This document shows positions 40,478 through 51,456 of a DNA stretch of 64,000 bases, one piece after another (positions within the stretch are counted from its first letter, which is position 1; every line of letters starts with the position of its first letter). This stretch comes from Bradyrhizobium sp. sBnM-33 (lineage in GTDB: Bacteria > Pseudomonadota > Alphaproteobacteria > Rhizobiales > Xanthobacteraceae). The notes beneath the pieces are model-generated. The model was not told where the DNA came from, searched no databases, and saw only the letters and a list, made by a program, of their open reading frames with translations. The stretch covers positions 5,084,001 through 5,148,000 of the forward strand of contig NZ_CP136624.1 of assembly GCF_032917945.1 (NCBI RefSeq). Direction: 5' to 3'. A program made the translations under genes and the position numbers.

Positions 40478-41548
40478 ATGGCTGATTTCTTCGCAAGCTC
40501 GTTCTGGACCGGCTTCCTCTGGCCGCTGATCATCATGGTCGCGCAAAGCTTGTTGCTGCTCGTCGTGCTGCTGATCGCGATCGCCTACATCCTGCTCGCC
40601 GACCGCAAGATCTGGGCGGCGGTGCAAATCCGCCGCGGCCCCAACGTGGTGGGTCCTTGGGGCTTGCTGCAATCGTTCGCGGACCTCCTGAAGTTCGTGC
40701 TGAAGGAGCCGATCATTCCGTCCGGCAGCAACAAGGGCGTATTCCTGCTGGCGCCGCTGGTGTCCTGCGTGCTGGCGCTCGCCGCCTGGGCTGTCATCCC
40801 GATGGATGCCGGCTGGGTGATCGCCAATATCAATGTCGGCGTGCTCTACATCTTCGCGATCTCGTCGCTGTCGATCTACGGCATCATCATGGCCGGCTGG
40901 TCGTCGAACTCGAAATACCCGTTCCTGGCGGCGCTTCGCTCCGCGGCGCAGATGGTTTCCTACGAGGTCTCGATCGGCTTCGTCATCATCACGGTTTTGC
41001 TGTGCGCCGGCACGCTCAATCTCTCGGCCCTGGTGGAAGCGCAGAACACCCGCGGCTTCGCCAGCCTGATCGGCCTCCCGCAGCTCACCATCCTGAACTG
41101 GTATGTATGGCCGCTGTTTCCGATGTTCGTCGTGTTCTACGTCTCGGCGCTGGCCGAGACCAACCGTCCGCCGTTCGATCTGGTGGAAGCGGAATCCGAA
41201 CTGGTCGCCGGCTTCATGGTCGAATACGGCTCGACGCCGTATCTGCTGTTCATGCTCGGCGAATATGTCGCGATCACCACGATGTGCGCGCTGGCGACGA
41301 TCATGTTCCTCGGCGGCTGGCTACCGCCGGTGGCGCTGCCGCCGTTCACCTGGATTCCGGGCGTGGTCTGGTTCGCGCTAAAACTGTTCTTCATGTTCTT
41401 CCTGTTCGCGATGGCGAAGGCGATGGTGCCGCGCTATCGCTACGATCAACTGATGCGACTCGGCTGGAAGGTGTTTTTGCCGCTGTCGCTGGCGATGGTG
41501 GTGATTGTGGCCGGGGTGCTGCAATTCGCCGGCATTGCGCCGAAGTGA
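40478..41548 (+). CDS. nuoH: NADH-quinone oxidoreductase subunit H
   Basis: Membrane subunit at the junction with the peripheral arm, contributing to the quinone site. It has 356 residues, eight or nine transmembrane helices, and the signatures [18 protein letters not shown] near residue 51 and [20 protein letters not shown] near 226. It overlaps no neighbour; nuoI follows after seven bases. Confidence 0.98.
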   Translation: MADFFASSFWTGFLWPLIIMVAQSLLLLVVLLIAIAYILLADRKIWAAVQIRRGPNVVGPWGLLQSFADLLKFVLKEPIIPSGSNKGVFLLAPLVSCVLALAAWAVIPMDAGWVIANINVGVLYIFAISSLSIYGIIMAGWSSNSKYPFLAALRSAAQMVSYEVSIGFVIITVLLCAGTLNLSALVEAQNTRGFASLIGLPQLTILNWYVWPLFPMFVVFYVSALAETNRPPFDLVEAESELVAGFMVEYGSTPYLLFMLGEYVAITTMCALATIMFLGGWLPPVALPPFTWIPGVVWFALKLFFMFFLFAMAKAMVPRYRYDQLMRLGWKVFLPLSLAMVVIVAGVLQFAGIAPK

Positions 41549-41555
41549 GGCCTTC

Positions 41556-42050
41556 ATGAGTATCAACATCAACGCAACGGCCCGCGCGCTTCTCTTGAGC
41601 GAATTCGTATCGGCGTTCTTCCTCGCCATGCGCTATTTCTTCAAGCCGAAGCCGACCATCAACTATCCGTTCGAGAAGAACCCGATCTCGCCGCGCTTCC
41701 GCGGTGAGCATGCGCTGCGCCGCTATCCGAACGGCGAAGAGCGCTGCATCGCCTGCAAGCTGTGCGAGGCGATCTGCCCGGCGCAGGCGATCACGATCGA
41801 GGCCGGCCCGCGCCGCAACGACGGCACCCGCCGCACCGTGCGCTACGACATCGACATGGTGAAATGCATCTATTGCGGCTTATGCCAGGAAGCCTGCCCG
41901 GTCGATGCCATCGTCGAGGGACCGAATTTCGAATTCGCGACCGAGACCCGCGAGGAACTCTATTATGACAAGGCGAAACTGCTCGCCAATGGCGACCGCT
42001 GGGAGCGCGAGATTGCGAAAGCCATCGAACTCGACGCGCCGTACCGCTGA
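41556..42050 (+). CDS. nuoI: NADH-quinone oxidoreductase subunit I
   Basis: A 164-residue protein with two [4Fe-4S] ferredoxin motifs, [12 protein letters not shown] near residue 64 and [12 protein letters not shown] near 103, for clusters N6a and N6b. The ATG at 41556 is chosen because it gives the conserved [14 protein letters not shown] start just after nuoH. A palindromic repeat separates it from nuoJ. Confidence 0.98.
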   Translation: MSININATARALLLSEFVSAFFLAMRYFFKPKPTINYPFEKNPISPRFRGEHALRRYPNGEERCIACKLCEAICPAQAITIEAGPRRNDGTRRTVRYDIDMVKCIYCGLCQEACPVDAIVEGPNFEFATETREELYYDKAKLLANGDRWEREIAKAIELDAPYR

Positions 42051-42076
42051 GGTGAGGGCATGATTCAAATTTCCAG

Positions 42077-42175
42077 GTCATTCCGGGATGGTCCGAAGGA
42101 CCAGACCTCAGGTGCGCACTGCGCACCGGGGAATCTCGAGATTCCGGGTTCGCGCTTTGCGCGCCCCGGAATGAC
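42077..42175. repeat. Palindromic repeat within the nuo operon (nuoI-nuoJ)
   Basis: GTCATTCCGGG (42077-42087) pairs with CCCGGAATGAC (42165-42175). Inner arms include GTGCGCACTGCGCAC and TCTCGAGA. On the operon transcript this would fold into a strong branched hairpin. Non-coding. Confidence 0.85.
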
Positions 42176-42187
42176 GGGAGTGAACCG

Positions 42188-42826
42188 ATGATCCTTCCCG
42201 CGCTGTTCTTCTATCTCTTCGCCGGCGTCTGCGTGGCCTCGGCGGTGATGGTGATTGTGTCGCGCAATCCCGTGCACTCGGTGCTGTATCTGATCCTGGC
42301 CTTCGTCAACGCCTCCGGCCTGTTCATCCTGATGGGCGCCGAATTCCTCGGAATGATGCTGATCGTGGTCTATGTCGGCGCGGTCGCGGTGCTGTTCCTG
42401 TTCGTGATCATGATGCTCGATGTCGATTTCACCGAACTGCGCGAGGGCTTCATCGAATATCTGCCGATCGGCCTCGTGATCGGCGGCATCTTCCTCGCCG
42501 AATTGCTGCTGGTTGCCGGCGGCTGGGTCATGAACCCCGGCGCGGTGAAATCGATCACGTCGGCCATCCCGGCCAATGTCAGCAACACCGAGGCGCTCGG
42601 GCTCGTGCTCTATACGAAGTACATCCATTACTTCCAGATCGCCGGCATGGTGCTTCTGGTCGCGATGATCGGCGCCATCGTGTTGACGCTGCGCCACAAG
42701 GCGAAGGTCAAGCGGCAGGACATCAACGTGCAGAACGCGCGGACGCCGGAACTCGCGATGGCCGTGCGCAAGGTGGCGCCGGGGCAGGGGCTGCAGGATG
42801 CGGACGCGGCGGAGTGGGTGAAATGA
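42188..42826 (+). CDS. nuoJ: NADH-quinone oxidoreductase subunit J
   Basis: A 212-residue subunit with five transmembrane helices. The conserved region is [19 protein letters not shown] (about residues 27-45), followed by [20 protein letters not shown] (pi-bulge helix). Its TGA overlaps the nuoK ATG (ATGA). Intact. Confidence 0.97.
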   Translation: MILPALFFYLFAGVCVASAVMVIVSRNPVHSVLYLILAFVNASGLFILMGAEFLGMMLIVVYVGAVAVLFLFVIMMLDVDFTELREGFIEYLPIGLVIGGIFLAELLLVAGGWVMNPGAVKSITSAIPANVSNTEALGLVLYTKYIHYFQIAGMVLLVAMIGAIVLTLRHKAKVKRQDINVQNARTPELAMAVRKVAPGQGLQDADAAEWVK

Positions 42827-43131
42827 CGATCGGTCTGGGCCACTATCTCGCGGTCGCGGCCACCCTGTTCACGATCGGGATCCTCGGCATCTTCTTAAAC
42901 CGCAAGAACATCATCGTCATTTTGATGTCGATCGAGCTGATCCTGCTCGCCGTCAACATCAACCTGGTGGCGTTCTCGACCTTCCTCGGCGACATCGTAG
43001 GCCAGGTGTTCGCACTCCTGGTGCTGACGGTTGCAGCCGCTGAAGCCGCGATCGGTCTTGCGGTGCTGGTGGTCTATTTCCGCAACCGCGGTTCGATTGC
43101 GGTTGAAGACGTCAATCTGATGAAGGGCTAG
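42823..43131 (+). CDS. nuoK: NADH-quinone oxidoreductase subunit K
   Basis: A 102-residue antiporter-like membrane subunit with three helices and the conserved membrane glutamates in [13 protein letters not shown] and [14 protein letters not shown] use the ATG at 42823, four bases overlapping nuoJ, because it gives the standard [13 protein letters not shown] start. Confidence 0.97.
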   Translation: MTIGLGHYLAVAATLFTIGILGIFLNRKNIIVILMSIELILLAVNINLVAFSTFLGDIVGQVFALLVLTVAAAEAAIGLAVLVVYFRNRGSIAVEDVNLMKG

Positions 43132-43133
43132 GC

Positions 43134-43182
43134 GCGCATGATCCGGAAAAGTGGAAGCCGGTTTTCCGGCAAGATCATGCGC
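43134..43182. repeat. Palindromic repeat, family D, between nuoK and nuoL
   Basis: GCGCATGATCCGGAAAA faces TTTTCCGG-CAA-GATCATGCGC, a 49-base near-perfect palindrome with centre AGTGGAAGCCGG. The same unit splits the globin gene (62429-62541), and variants are at 46791-46834 and 48294-48342. It ends 14 bases before the nuoL start. Confidence 0.85.
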
Positions 43183-43196
43183 AAAAGGATCGACTA

Positions 43197-45275
43197 ATGG
43201 TTCAGGCAATCGTCTTTCTGCCGCTGCTGGGCGCGATCCTGGCCGGCCTGATCGCGATCTTCGGAGCGCATGCGCGCAACCCGAGCGGCGATGAGGTTAA
43301 GCATCATGACCGCGGCCATCACGATCAAGGCCTTGGCGATCACGCGCACGCCGCCGAGGCCCATGGCCACGACGATCACGGCCACGACGACCATCATGTT
43401 TCCGAGCCGCCGGCTCAGGGTTCGCGCGCGGCCGAACTGATCACGACGGGACTTCTGTTCGTTTCCGCCGCGCTTTCCTGGTTGACGCTGGTCGATGTCG
43501 GCTTCATGCACCACGACGCCCGGATTGCGCTGTTCCCCTGGATCAATTCCGGCGATCTGCAGGTATCGTGGGCGCTGCGCGTCGACACGCTGACCGCCGT
43601 GATGCTGGTGGTGGTCAACACCGTCTCCTCGCTCGTGCACCTCTATTCCATCGGCTATATGGACGAGGACCCGCACCGGCCGCGCTTCTTCGCCTATCTC
43701 TCGCTGTTCACCTTCGCGATGCTGATGCTGGTGACTGCGGACAATCTGGTCCAGCTCTTCTTCGGCTGGGAGGGCGTCGGTCTGGCGAGCTATCTGCTGA
43801 TCGGCTTCTGGTACCAAAAGCCGTCGGCGAACGCGGCGGCGATCAAGGCCTTCGTGGTCAACCGCGTCGGCGATTTCGGCTTTGCGCTCGGCATCTTCGC
43901 CGTCTTCATGCTGCTCAATACCACCGACTTCGAAACGATCTTTGCGGGCGCGCAGGGGCTCTCGGGCAAGACCATCAATTTCTTCGGCTGGCACGCCGAT
44001 GCGCTGACGCTGATCTGCCTGTTGCTGTTCATGGGCGCGATGGGCAAGTCAGCCCAGTTCCTGCTGCACACCTGGCTGCCGGACGCGATGGAAGGTCCTA
44101 CCCCGGTCTCGGCGCTGATCCACGCCGCGACCATGGTGACGGCGGGCGTATTCATGGTGGCGCGGCTGTCGCCACTGTTTGAACTGGCGCCGAATGCGCA
44201 GGCCGTTGTGATGTTCTTCGGCGCCACCACCGCGTTTTTCGCCGCAACCGTTGGCCTCGTCCAGAACGACATCAAGCGCATCGTTGCCTATTCGACCTGT
44301 TCGCAGCTCGGCTACATGTTCGTGGCGATGGGAGCAGGGGCTTATTCGGTCGGCATGTACCACCTGTTCACCCACGCCTTCTTCAAGGCGTTGCTATTCT
44401 TAGGGTCAGGCTCGGTGATCTACGCGATGCATCATGAACAAGACATCCGCAACATGGGCGGGCTGTGGCGCAAGATTCCTTACACCTATGCAGTGATGGT
44501 GATCGGCACGCTTGCGCTGACCGGCTTCCCGCTGACTGCGGGCTACTTCTCCAAGGACGCGATCATCGAGTCGGCCTATGTCGCGCACAACCCTTTCGCG
44601 TACTACGGCTTCGCGATGACGGTGGTCGCGGCGGGACTGACCTCGTTCTATTCGTGGCGCCTGATCTTCAAGACGTTCCACGGCGAGCCGCATGACCAGC
44701 ATCATTACGAAGCCGCCCATGAGTCGCCGCTGTGGATGCTGATCCCGATCGGCATCCTCGCTGCAGGCTCGATCCTGGCCGGTTTCCCGTTCTACGAATT
44801 GTTTGCCGGCCACGGTGTGGGAGAGTTCTTCCGCGAGTCGCTGAAGATGCATCCGAACATCATCGACGAGATGCACCACATTCCGAAGATCATCGTCTAT
44901 TTGCCGACCGTCATGATGGTGATTGGCCTTTACATCTCGTACGTATTCTACATCCGCCGGCCGTATCTGCCGGTCGAACTCGCCAACCAGCACCAGATGC
45001 TCTACCAGTTCCTGCTCAACAAATGGTACTTCGACGAGCTCTATGAAATCATCTTCGTCCGTCCGGCGAAGTGGCTCGGCCGCTTCCTGTGGAAGAAGGG
45101 CGACGGTTTCGTCATCGACGGCTTCGGCCCGGATGGTGTCTCGGCGCGCGTACTCGACGTCACCCGCAATGTGGTGAAGATCCAGACCGGTTACCTCTAT
45201 CACTATGCCTTTGCGATGCTGATCGGGGTCGCGGGGCTGATCACCTGGTTCATGTTCGGCTTGGGAGGCCAGTGA
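43197..45275 (+). CDS. nuoL: NADH-quinone oxidoreductase subunit L with a His-rich loop
   Basis: The largest antiporter-like proton-pumping subunit: 692 residues with about 16 transmembrane helices and the long lateral helix at the C-terminus. Signatures are [19 protein letters not shown] and [20 protein letters not shown], with the conserved Lys residues. Between the first and second helices (about residues 36-72) lies a loop with some fourteen histidines and many aspartates ([10 protein letters not shown]... [11 protein letters not shown]). This is an insertion relative to E. coli NuoL. The TGA overlaps the nuoM ATG. Confidence 0.97.
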   Translation: MVQAIVFLPLLGAILAGLIAIFGAHARNPSGDEVKHHDRGHHDQGLGDHAHAAEAHGHDDHGHDDHHVSEPPAQGSRAAELITTGLLFVSAALSWLTLVDVGFMHHDARIALFPWINSGDLQVSWALRVDTLTAVMLVVVNTVSSLVHLYSIGYMDEDPHRPRFFAYLSLFTFAMLMLVTADNLVQLFFGWEGVGLASYLLIGFWYQKPSANAAAIKAFVVNRVGDFGFALGIFAVFMLLNTTDFETIFAGAQGLSGKTINFFGWHADALTLICLLLFMGAMGKSAQFLLHTWLPDAMEGPTPVSALIHAATMVTAGVFMVARLSPLFELAPNAQAVVMFFGATTAFFAATVGLVQNDIKRIVAYSTCSQLGYMFVAMGAGAYSVGMYHLFTHAFFKALLFLGSGSVIYAMHHEQDIRNMGGLWRKIPYTYAVMVIGTLALTGFPLTAGYFSKDAIIESAYVAHNPFAYYGFAMTVVAAGLTSFYSWRLIFKTFHGEPHDQHHYEAAHESPLWMLIPIGILAAGSILAGFPFYELFAGHGVGEFFRESLKMHPNIIDEMHHIPKIIVYLPTVMMVIGLYISYVFYIRRPYLPVELANQHQMLYQFLLNKWYFDELYEIIFVRPAKWLGRFLWKKGDGFVIDGFGPDGVSARVLDVTRNVVKIQTGYLYHYAFAMLIGVAGLITWFMFGLGGQ

Positions 45276-46786
45276 TGACAACCTGGCCGATTCTTTCCGT
45301 CGTCACCTTCCTGCCGGTCATCGGCGCGCTGGCGATCTATCTCACCCGCGGCGACGACGAGGCCGCGCGGCGCAATGCGCGCTGGATCGCGCTGTGGACC
45401 ACGCTGGTCACATTCGCGGTGTCGCTGATCCTGGTCTGGCGCTTCGACGCCTCGAGCGCGGACTTCCAGTTCGTCGAAAAAGCGAACTGGCTCGCCAGCG
45501 GCATCACCTATCACATGGGTGTCGACGGCATTTCGCTGCCGTTCGTGATCCTGACCACCGCCCTGATGCCGTTCTGCATCATTGCGAGCTGGAAGTCGGT
45601 CACGATGCGCGTGCGCGAATATATGATGGCGTTCCTGCTGCTGGAAACGCTGATGGTCGGTACGTTTTCGGCGCTCGACCTCGTGCTGTTCTATCTGTTC
45701 TTCGAAGGCGGCCTGATCCCGATGTTCCTGATCATCGGCGTCTGGGGCGGTCCGCGCCGGGTCTACGCGTCGTTCAAGTTCTTCCTCTATACGCTGCTCG
45801 GCTCGGTCCTGATGCTGCTGGCGATCATGGCGCTGTACTGGAACGCCGGCACCACCGACATCCCAACCCTGATGCAAACCGCCGTGCCGCGTAGCTTGCA
45901 GACCTGGGCCTGGCTGGCGTTCTTTGCCTCCTTTGCGGTGAAGATGCCGATGTGGCCGGTGCACACCTGGTTGCCCGACGCGCACGTCGAGGCGCCGACG
46001 GCAGGCTCGGTGATCCTGGCCGCGATTCTCCTGAAGATGGGCGGCTACGGCTTCCTGCGCTTCTCGCTGCCGATGTTCCCGCTGGCGTCGCATGATTTTG
46101 CGCCGCTGATCTTCTCGCTGTCTGTGATCGCCATCGTCTACACCTCGCTGGTGGCGCTGATGCAGGAAGACATCAAGAAGCTGATCGCCTATTCGTCGGT
46201 CGCCCATATGGGCTTCGTCACCATGGGCATCTTCGCTGGCACCACGCAAGGCGTAGCCGGCGGCGTGTTCCAGATGGTGTCGCACGGCATCGTCTCCGGC
46301 GCGCTGTTCCTCTGCGTCGGAATCGTCTACGACCGCATGCATACCCGCGAGATCGCAGCCTATGGCGGCCTGGTGAACCGGATGCCGCTCTACGCGCTGG
46401 TGTTCATGGTCTTCACCATGGCCAACGTTGGTCTGCCGGGCACTTCGGGCTTCGTCGGCGAGTTCATGACGCTGCTCGGCACCTTCAAGGTCTCGGTCCC
46501 GACCGCGACCTTTGCAACCCTTGGCGTCATCCTGTCGGCTGCTTACGCGCTGTGGCTCTATCGCAAGGTCGTGTTCGGCGCGCTGACCAAACCGGCGCTG
46601 GCCAGCATCAAGGACCTGACGTTACGCGAAAGCCTGACGCTGTTCCCACTGGTGGCGCTCACCATTCTGTTCGGTGTCTATCCGAAGCCGGTGCTCGACA
46701 TGTCGGCCGCCTCGGTTCAGCAACTCGTTAACAATTACAATGCCGCCGTGACTGCCGTGAAGGCAGCCGCGCTGGTGGCGCAATAA
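45275..46786 (+). CDS. nuoM: NADH-quinone oxidoreductase subunit M
   Basis: An antiporter-like proton-pumping subunit of 503 residues with about 14 transmembrane helices. Motifs are [20 protein letters not shown] (conserved membrane Glu), [20 protein letters not shown] (Lys in the broken helix) and [15 protein letters not shown]. The start at 45275 overlaps the nuoL stop and matches the family N-terminus. Confidence 0.98.
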   Translation: MTTWPILSVVTFLPVIGALAIYLTRGDDEAARRNARWIALWTTLVTFAVSLILVWRFDASSADFQFVEKANWLASGITYHMGVDGISLPFVILTTALMPFCIIASWKSVTMRVREYMMAFLLLETLMVGTFSALDLVLFYLFFEGGLIPMFLIIGVWGGPRRVYASFKFFLYTLLGSVLMLLAIMALYWNAGTTDIPTLMQTAVPRSLQTWAWLAFFASFAVKMPMWPVHTWLPDAHVEAPTAGSVILAAILLKMGGYGFLRFSLPMFPLASHDFAPLIFSLSVIAIVYTSLVALMQEDIKKLIAYSSVAHMGFVTMGIFAGTTQGVAGGVFQMVSHGIVSGALFLCVGIVYDRMHTREIAAYGGLVNRMPLYALVFMVFTMANVGLPGTSGFVGEFMTLLGTFKVSVPTATFATLGVILSAAYALWLYRKVVFGALTKPALASIKDLTLRESLTLFPLVALTILFGVYPKPVLDMSAASVQQLVNNYNAAVTAVKAAALVAQ

Positions 46787-46790
46787 CGTA

Positions 46791-46834
46791 GCGTTTTCAA
46801 GCGAAGTGGAAACCGGTTCGCATGAAGAAAACGC
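46791..46834. repeat. Palindromic repeat, family D, between nuoM and nuoN
   Basis: GCGTTTTC at 46791-46798 pairs with GAAAACGC at 46827-46834; between them lies AAGCGAAGTGGAAACCGGTT. It is a variant of the family D unit. It lies 18 bases before the nuoN ATG. Confidence 0.75.
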
Positions 46835-46852
46835 GCCAAGGATAAGAATGCC

Positions 46853-48292
46853 ATGAGCTTTTCCAGTGCAGGTTATCCGTTGCTGCCGGTATTGCCGGAG
46901 CTGGTGCTGGCCGTCGGCGCCATGGCGCTGTTGATGCTGGGCGCCTATCGCGGGGAGGGGACGACGACCAGGCTCGTCACCGGCCTCGCGGTCGTGCTGC
47001 TGGTCGTCACCGGCGCGCTGGAACTGATGCTGCCGGCCGGCAAGCTCACGACCTTCGGCGGCAGCTTCATCGTCGACGACTTTGCCCGTTTCCTGAAGGT
47101 CCTGGCGATCATCGGCTCGGCGGTGACGTTGATCCTGTCGGCGGAGTTCTTGTCCGATCCGTCGCGGCGCATTTTCGAATATTCCATCCTGGTGCTGCTC
47201 TCCACGCTCGGCATGATGCTGCTGATCTCGGCCGCCGACCTGATCATGCTCTATCTCGGGCTCGAGCTGATGTCGCTGGCGCTCTACGTGGTCGCGGCAA
47301 GCAACCGCGACAATGCCAAGTCCACCGAGGCCGGACTGAAGTATTTTGTGCTCGGCGCGCTGTCCTCCGGCATGCTGCTTTATGGCGCCTCGCTGATCTA
47401 TGGTTTTACCGGCACAGTCGATTTTGCGGGTATCGCGGCGGCGGTGAAGACCGGCAGCGTCGGCATCGTCTTTGGTCTCGTGTTCCTGCTGGCAGGGCTC
47501 TGCTTCAAGGTGTCTGCCGTGCCGTTCCATATGTGGACGCCCGACGTCTATGAGGGCGCGCCGACGCCGGTCACGGCGTTCTTTGCTTCCGCGCCGAAGG
47601 TCGCGGCCCTTGCGGTGTTCACCCGCGTCACGCTGACCGCTTTCCCGGGCATCGTCCCGCAATGGCAGCAGATACTCGTGTTCGTCGCGATCGCCTCGAT
47701 GGCGCTGGGTTCGTTCGCCGCGATCGGACAGAGGAACATCAAGCGCCTGATGGCCTATTCGTCGATCGGCCATATGGGCTTTGCCCTGGTCGGGCTCGCG
47801 TCGGGCACGGTAGAGGGCGCGCAGGGCGTGCTGGTCTATATCGCGATCTACGTCGCGATGACACTCGGCTCCTTTGCCGTCATCCTGACCATGAAGCGCA
47901 ACGGGCAGGCGGTCGAGCAGATCAGCGATTTCGCAGGCCTGTCGCGCACCAATCCGATGCTGGCGTTCTTCTTCGCCATGCTGCTGTTCTCGCTGGCCGG
48001 CATTCCGCCGCTCGCGGGCTTCTTCGCCAAATGGTACGTGTTCGTCGCCGCGATCAAGGCGGGCCTGTTCACGCTCGCCGTCATCGGCGTGCTGACCAGC
48101 GTGGTGGGCGCGTTCTACTATCTCACCATCATCAAGGTGATGTATTTCGACGAGCCGGCCGGCGAGATCGAGCCGATGCGCATCGAACTGCGCACGGTGC
48201 TGGCGGTTGCCGGTCTCTTCAACATCTTCTTCTTCGTCTATCCGGGGCCGCTGGTCAGCGTCGCCACGGCGGCGGCGAAGTCGCTGTTTTAG
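46853..48292 (+). CDS. nuoN: NADH-quinone oxidoreductase subunit N
   Basis: The third antiporter-like subunit: 479 residues, about 14 transmembrane helices. [15 protein letters not shown] near residue 138 carries the conserved Glu. [21 protein letters not shown] carries the conserved Lys, and [18 protein letters not shown] follows. It is the last nuo gene; a palindrome and birA follow. Confidence 0.98.
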   Translation: MSFSSAGYPLLPVLPELVLAVGAMALLMLGAYRGEGTTTRLVTGLAVVLLVVTGALELMLPAGKLTTFGGSFIVDDFARFLKVLAIIGSAVTLILSAEFLSDPSRRIFEYSILVLLSTLGMMLLISAADLIMLYLGLELMSLALYVVAASNRDNAKSTEAGLKYFVLGALSSGMLLYGASLIYGFTGTVDFAGIAAAVKTGSVGIVFGLVFLLAGLCFKVSAVPFHMWTPDVYEGAPTPVTAFFASAPKVAALAVFTRVTLTAFPGIVPQWQQILVFVAIASMALGSFAAIGQRNIKRLMAYSSIGHMGFALVGLASGTVEGAQGVLVYIAIYVAMTLGSFAVILTMKRNGQAVEQISDFAGLSRTNPMLAFFFAMLLFSLAGIPPLAGFFAKWYVFVAAIKAGLFTLAVIGVLTSVVGAFYYLTIIKVMYFDEPAGEIEPMRIELRTVLAVAGLFNIFFFVYPGPLVSVATAAAKSLF

Positions 48293-48293
48293 A

Positions 48294-48342
48294 GCGTATG
48301 ATCCCGAAAAGCGGGCCCCGGGTTTCGGAGAAGATCATGCGC
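48294..48342. repeat. Palindromic repeat, family D, between nuoN and birA
   Basis: GCGTATGATCCCGAAAAGC faces GATCATGCGC with GGGTTTCGG in the right arm. A 49-base hairpin, directly after the nuoN stop and 11 bases before the birA start. It could protect or terminate the upstream transcript. Confidence 0.8.
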
Positions 48343-48353
48343 AGAAACTGGAA

Positions 48354-49166
48354 ATGACCTTCTCGCTCGGTCCCAAAGCCATATCGGCGGGCTATCGCCT
48401 CGCCGCCTTCGACCGGATCGGTTCGACCAACGCCGAAGCCATGTCACGCGCCCGCGACGGCGAAGTTGGGCCGATGTGGTTCGTGACAACGGAGCAGACG
48501 GCCGGCCGGGGCCGCCGGCAGCGCGTCTGGAGCGCGCCGCGCGGCAACCTCGCCAGCAGCATTCTGGAAGTCATGGATGTGTCGCCGGCCGTGGCTGCGA
48601 CGCTTGGCTTTGCCGCCGGGCTTTCGCTGGAGCGCGCGCTGCAGAAACTCAGCATCGAAGCCAATATGCGCCGGGCCGGCGCCGACCCACTGAAATTCAC
48701 CTTGAAATGGCCGAACGACGTGCTGGCGGAGCGGCAGAAGCTCGCCGGGATCCTGCTGGAGGCTGAAGCCGTGGCGGGTAACCGTCTCGCCGTGGTGGTC
48801 GGTATCGGCACCAATGTCATTGCCGCGCCCGAGGGCACGCCGACGCCGGCGACCTCGCTCTCGGCGCTCGGCGTCCATGTCGGCGCGGAAGAACTTTTCA
48901 CGGCGCTGTCGGATGCCTGGGTTGAGTTCCGGGGCATCTGGGACAACGGCCGTGGCTTTAGCGACATTCGGAAAGCCTGGCTGGAGCGTGCCTTTGGTCT
49001 CGGCGAGCGGGTCGCGATCAACACGGGATCCGCGACCGTCGAAGGCACGTTCGACACCATCGACGAGAGCGGCTGCCTGATCGTTCGCAGCGCCGAAGGC
49101 AAGCGCGCGGCCGTCACGGCGGGCGAAGTCTATTTCGGCGCGGCAGCGTCAGTGGGAGCTGCCTGA
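48354..49166 (+). CDS. birA: Biotin-[acetyl-CoA-carboxylase] ligase
   Basis: Attaches biotin to the carboxyl carrier protein via biotinyl-AMP. The 270 residues have the biotin-AMP loop TAGRGRRQRVWSAPRGNLA near residue 46, FTLKWPNDVLAERQKLAGIL with the catalytic Lys near 125, and a short C-terminal SH3-like domain. No N-terminal helix-turn-helix is present, so it is a class I enzyme that does not repress biotin genes. ATG at 48354 begins the conserved part; TGA overlaps the rnj ATG. Confidence 0.93.
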   Translation: MTFSLGPKAISAGYRLAAFDRIGSTNAEAMSRARDGEVGPMWFVTTEQTAGRGRRQRVWSAPRGNLASSILEVMDVSPAVAATLGFAAGLSLERALQKLSIEANMRRAGADPLKFTLKWPNDVLAERQKLAGILLEAEAVAGNRLAVVVGIGTNVIAAPEGTPTPATSLSALGVHVGAEELFTALSDAWVEFRGIWDNGRGFSDIRKAWLERAFGLGERVAINTGSATVEGTFDTIDESGCLIVRSAEGKRAAVTAGEVYFGAAASVGAA

Positions 49167-50836
49167 TGGCGCGGCCGGATGAACTGACGTTTGCGCCGCT
49201 GGGCGGTGTCGGCGAGATCGGCATGAACCTGTCGATCTATGGGCTCGGCAATCGCCACCAGCGGTCCTGGCTGGCGGTCGATCTCGGCGTCTCCTTTGGC
49301 GACGAGGAGCACCTGCCGGGCATCGACCTGATCATGCCCGACATCCGCTTCCTGGAGAAAGAGCGCGACAACCTGATGGGCCTGGTGCTGACGCACGCCC
49401 ATGAGGACCATTTCGGCGCCATCATGGACCTCTGGCCGAAGCTACAGTGCAAAGTCTATGCGACCAAGTTCAGCGCTGCGCTGTTCGAGGCCAAATGCGC
49501 CGCCGAGCGCAACCCGCCGAAAATCCCGGTGACGGTGGTGCCGTCGGGCGGCCGCGTCGAGCTTGGGCCGTTCACCGTCGAGTTCATTCCGGTCGCGCAT
49601 TCGATTCCGGAATCGCATGCGCTGGCGATCCACACCTCGGCGGGCACCGTGCTCCACACCGGCGACTGGAAGATTGATCCGACGCCGATCATCGGTCTGC
49701 CGACCGACGAGCGGCGCCTCCGCGAACTTGGTGATGCCGGCGTGCTGGCGCTGGTTGGCGATTCCACCAATGCAGTGCGGGACGGGCGCTCGCCCTCGGA
49801 AACCGAGGTCGCCGCCACCATCAAGAAGCTGGTCGGTGCTGCCAAGGGCCGCGTTGCCGTCACCACCTTTGCCTCCAACGTCGCGCGGGTGAAAGCAGTG
49901 GCGGACGCCGCCAGGGCCGCCGATCGCGAGGTGGTCGTGGTTGGCCGCGCCATGGAGCGCGTGGTGCAGGTCGCCCGCGAGACCGGCTATCTCGACGGCG
50001 TGCAGAACTTTCGCAGTGCCGATTATTATGGCCATTTCCCGCCGGATAAGGTGCTGGCGCTGTGTACCGGCAGCCAGGGCGAGCCGCGCGCCGCGCTGGC
50101 CCGCATCGCCAACAACGACCATCCGCAGGTGACGCTGAACAAGGGCGACAGCGTGATCTTTTCCTCGCGTACCATTCCTGGCAACGAGAAGGCGGTCGGC
50201 GGCATCATCAACGGGTTGGTCGTACAGGGCATCGAGGTCATCACCGACCGCAACGATCTCGTCCACGTCTCCGGCCATCCGCGCCGCGACGAGTTGCGCG
50301 ACATGATCTCATGGGTGCGCCCGCAGATACTGATCCCCGTCCATGGCGAGGCGCTGCATCTCGCCGAGCACGCCAAGCTGGCGCGCGCCGCCGGCGTGCC
50401 GAAAGTCATAACCTGCCGTAACGGCGATCTGGTCAAGCTTGGCCCCGGCGACCCCGGCATCATCGACGAACTGCCGTCAGGACGGCTCTACAAGGACGGC
50501 GCGATCCTGGAGGACTCGAAATCCCGTGCTGTGATAGAGCGGCGGCGGATGGGGTTTGCCGGTTGCGCCTTCGTGGCGATTGCCATGACCGATAAGGGCG
50601 AACTGGTCGACGATCCCGAGGTTGATCTCGTCGGCATCCCCGAGAAGAATATAGCTGGCGAGCTCATCGACGAGATCGTGTTCGACGTGGTGATCTCTAC
50701 GGTTGAAGGACTGCCGCGGGCGCGGCGCCGCGACGCGGACGCCACGGCGGAATCGGTGCGCCGCGCGGTGCGGGCGGTCATTGCCGAGAATTGGGGCAAG
50801 AAGCCGATTTGCCTCGTTCATGTTCTGATGGTTTGA
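49166..50836 (+). CDS. rnj: Ribonuclease J
   Basis: Metallo-beta-lactamase/beta-CASP ribonuclease with endo- and 5'-exonuclease activity for rRNA and mRNA maturation. The 556 residues contain LTHAHEDHFGAI near residue 75 (motif 2 metal ligands), HSIPESHAL, LHTGDWKIDP, the beta-CASP part with GDSTNA and SGHPRRDELRDMI, PVHGEALHLAEHAKLAR, and a C-terminal domain. birA and rnj overlap by one base, the usual alphaproteobacterial order. Confidence 0.95.
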   Translation: MARPDELTFAPLGGVGEIGMNLSIYGLGNRHQRSWLAVDLGVSFGDEEHLPGIDLIMPDIRFLEKERDNLMGLVLTHAHEDHFGAIMDLWPKLQCKVYATKFSAALFEAKCAAERNPPKIPVTVVPSGGRVELGPFTVEFIPVAHSIPESHALAIHTSAGTVLHTGDWKIDPTPIIGLPTDERRLRELGDAGVLALVGDSTNAVRDGRSPSETEVAATIKKLVGAAKGRVAVTTFASNVARVKAVADAARAADREVVVVGRAMERVVQVARETGYLDGVQNFRSADYYGHFPPDKVLALCTGSQGEPRAALARIANNDHPQVTLNKGDSVIFSSRTIPGNEKAVGGIINGLVVQGIEVITDRNDLVHVSGHPRRDELRDMISWVRPQILIPVHGEALHLAEHAKLARAAGVPKVITCRNGDLVKLGPGDPGIIDELPSGRLYKDGAILEDSKSRAVIERRRMGFAGCAFVAIAMTDKGELVDDPEVDLVGIPEKNIAGELIDEIVFDVVISTVEGLPRARRRDADATAESVRRAVRAVIAENWGKKPICLVHVLMV

Positions 50837-50877
50837 GGTAGAAAGCGTTAGTTCTACTGTGTCATAGCTGCTCAAAC

Positions 50878-50978
50878 CCCTCATCCTGAGGAGCCCGCGG
50901 AGCGGGCGTCTCGAAGGATGTAGGCCACAGACGGGGCCTCATGGTTCGAGACGCGCTTCGCGCTCCTCACCATGAGGG
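50878..50978. repeat. Palindromic repeat, family E, between rnj and mce
   Basis: CCCTCATCCTGAGGAGC at the left and GCTCCTCACCATGAGGG at the right form the outer arms. GCGTCTCGAAGGATG and CATGGTTCGAGACGC form the inner arms. It is non-coding and probably ends rnj transcription, so mce needs its own promoter or read-through. Confidence 0.85.
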
Positions 50979-51045
50979 CTGGCTTGTGACGTACTTAGGT
51001 TATCGCACCGCGCCGACGTGCCGGTAAGACGGGAGTGGAATCATC

Positions 51046-51450
51046 ATGCTGGGCCGGCTCAATCACGTCGCGATCGCGGTCAAGGACGCGGAAAACGCTG
51101 CCAAAATCTACGGCAGCGCGTTCGGCGCCGAGATCTCCGGCGCGGTGCCGTTGCCGGAGCATGGCGTCATCACCGTGTTCGTGACGCTGCCCAACACCAA
51201 GATCGAGTTCATCCAGCCGCTCGGCGAAGCCTCGCCGATCGCCAAATTCGTCGAGCGCAATGCCGACGGCGGCATTCACCACATCTGCTACGAGGTGCCC
51301 GACATCGTCGCCGCGCGCGACAAGCTGATCAGCGAGGGCGCGCGCGTGCTCGGCGACGGCGAACCCAAGATCGGCGCCCACGGCAAGCCGGTGCTGTTTT
51401 TCCACCCCAAGGATTTCTCCGGCGCGCTCGTCGAAATCGAACAGGCTTGA
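51046..51450 (+). CDS. mce: Methylmalonyl-CoA epimerase
   Basis: Interconverts S- and R-methylmalonyl-CoA in propionate and branched-chain breakdown. At 134 residues it is a standard vicinal-oxygen-chelate protein with metal ligands His in GRLNHVAIAV, His in GGIHHICYEV and Glu in ALVEIEQA. It follows rnj and precedes the DUF1467 gene, a conserved alphaproteobacterial neighbourhood. Confidence 0.95.
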   Translation: MLGRLNHVAIAVKDAENAAKIYGSAFGAEISGAVPLPEHGVITVFVTLPNTKIEFIQPLGEASPIAKFVERNADGGIHHICYEVPDIVAARDKLISEGARVLGDGEPKIGAHGKPVLFFHPKDFSGALVEIEQA

Positions 51451-51456
51451 ACGCTG

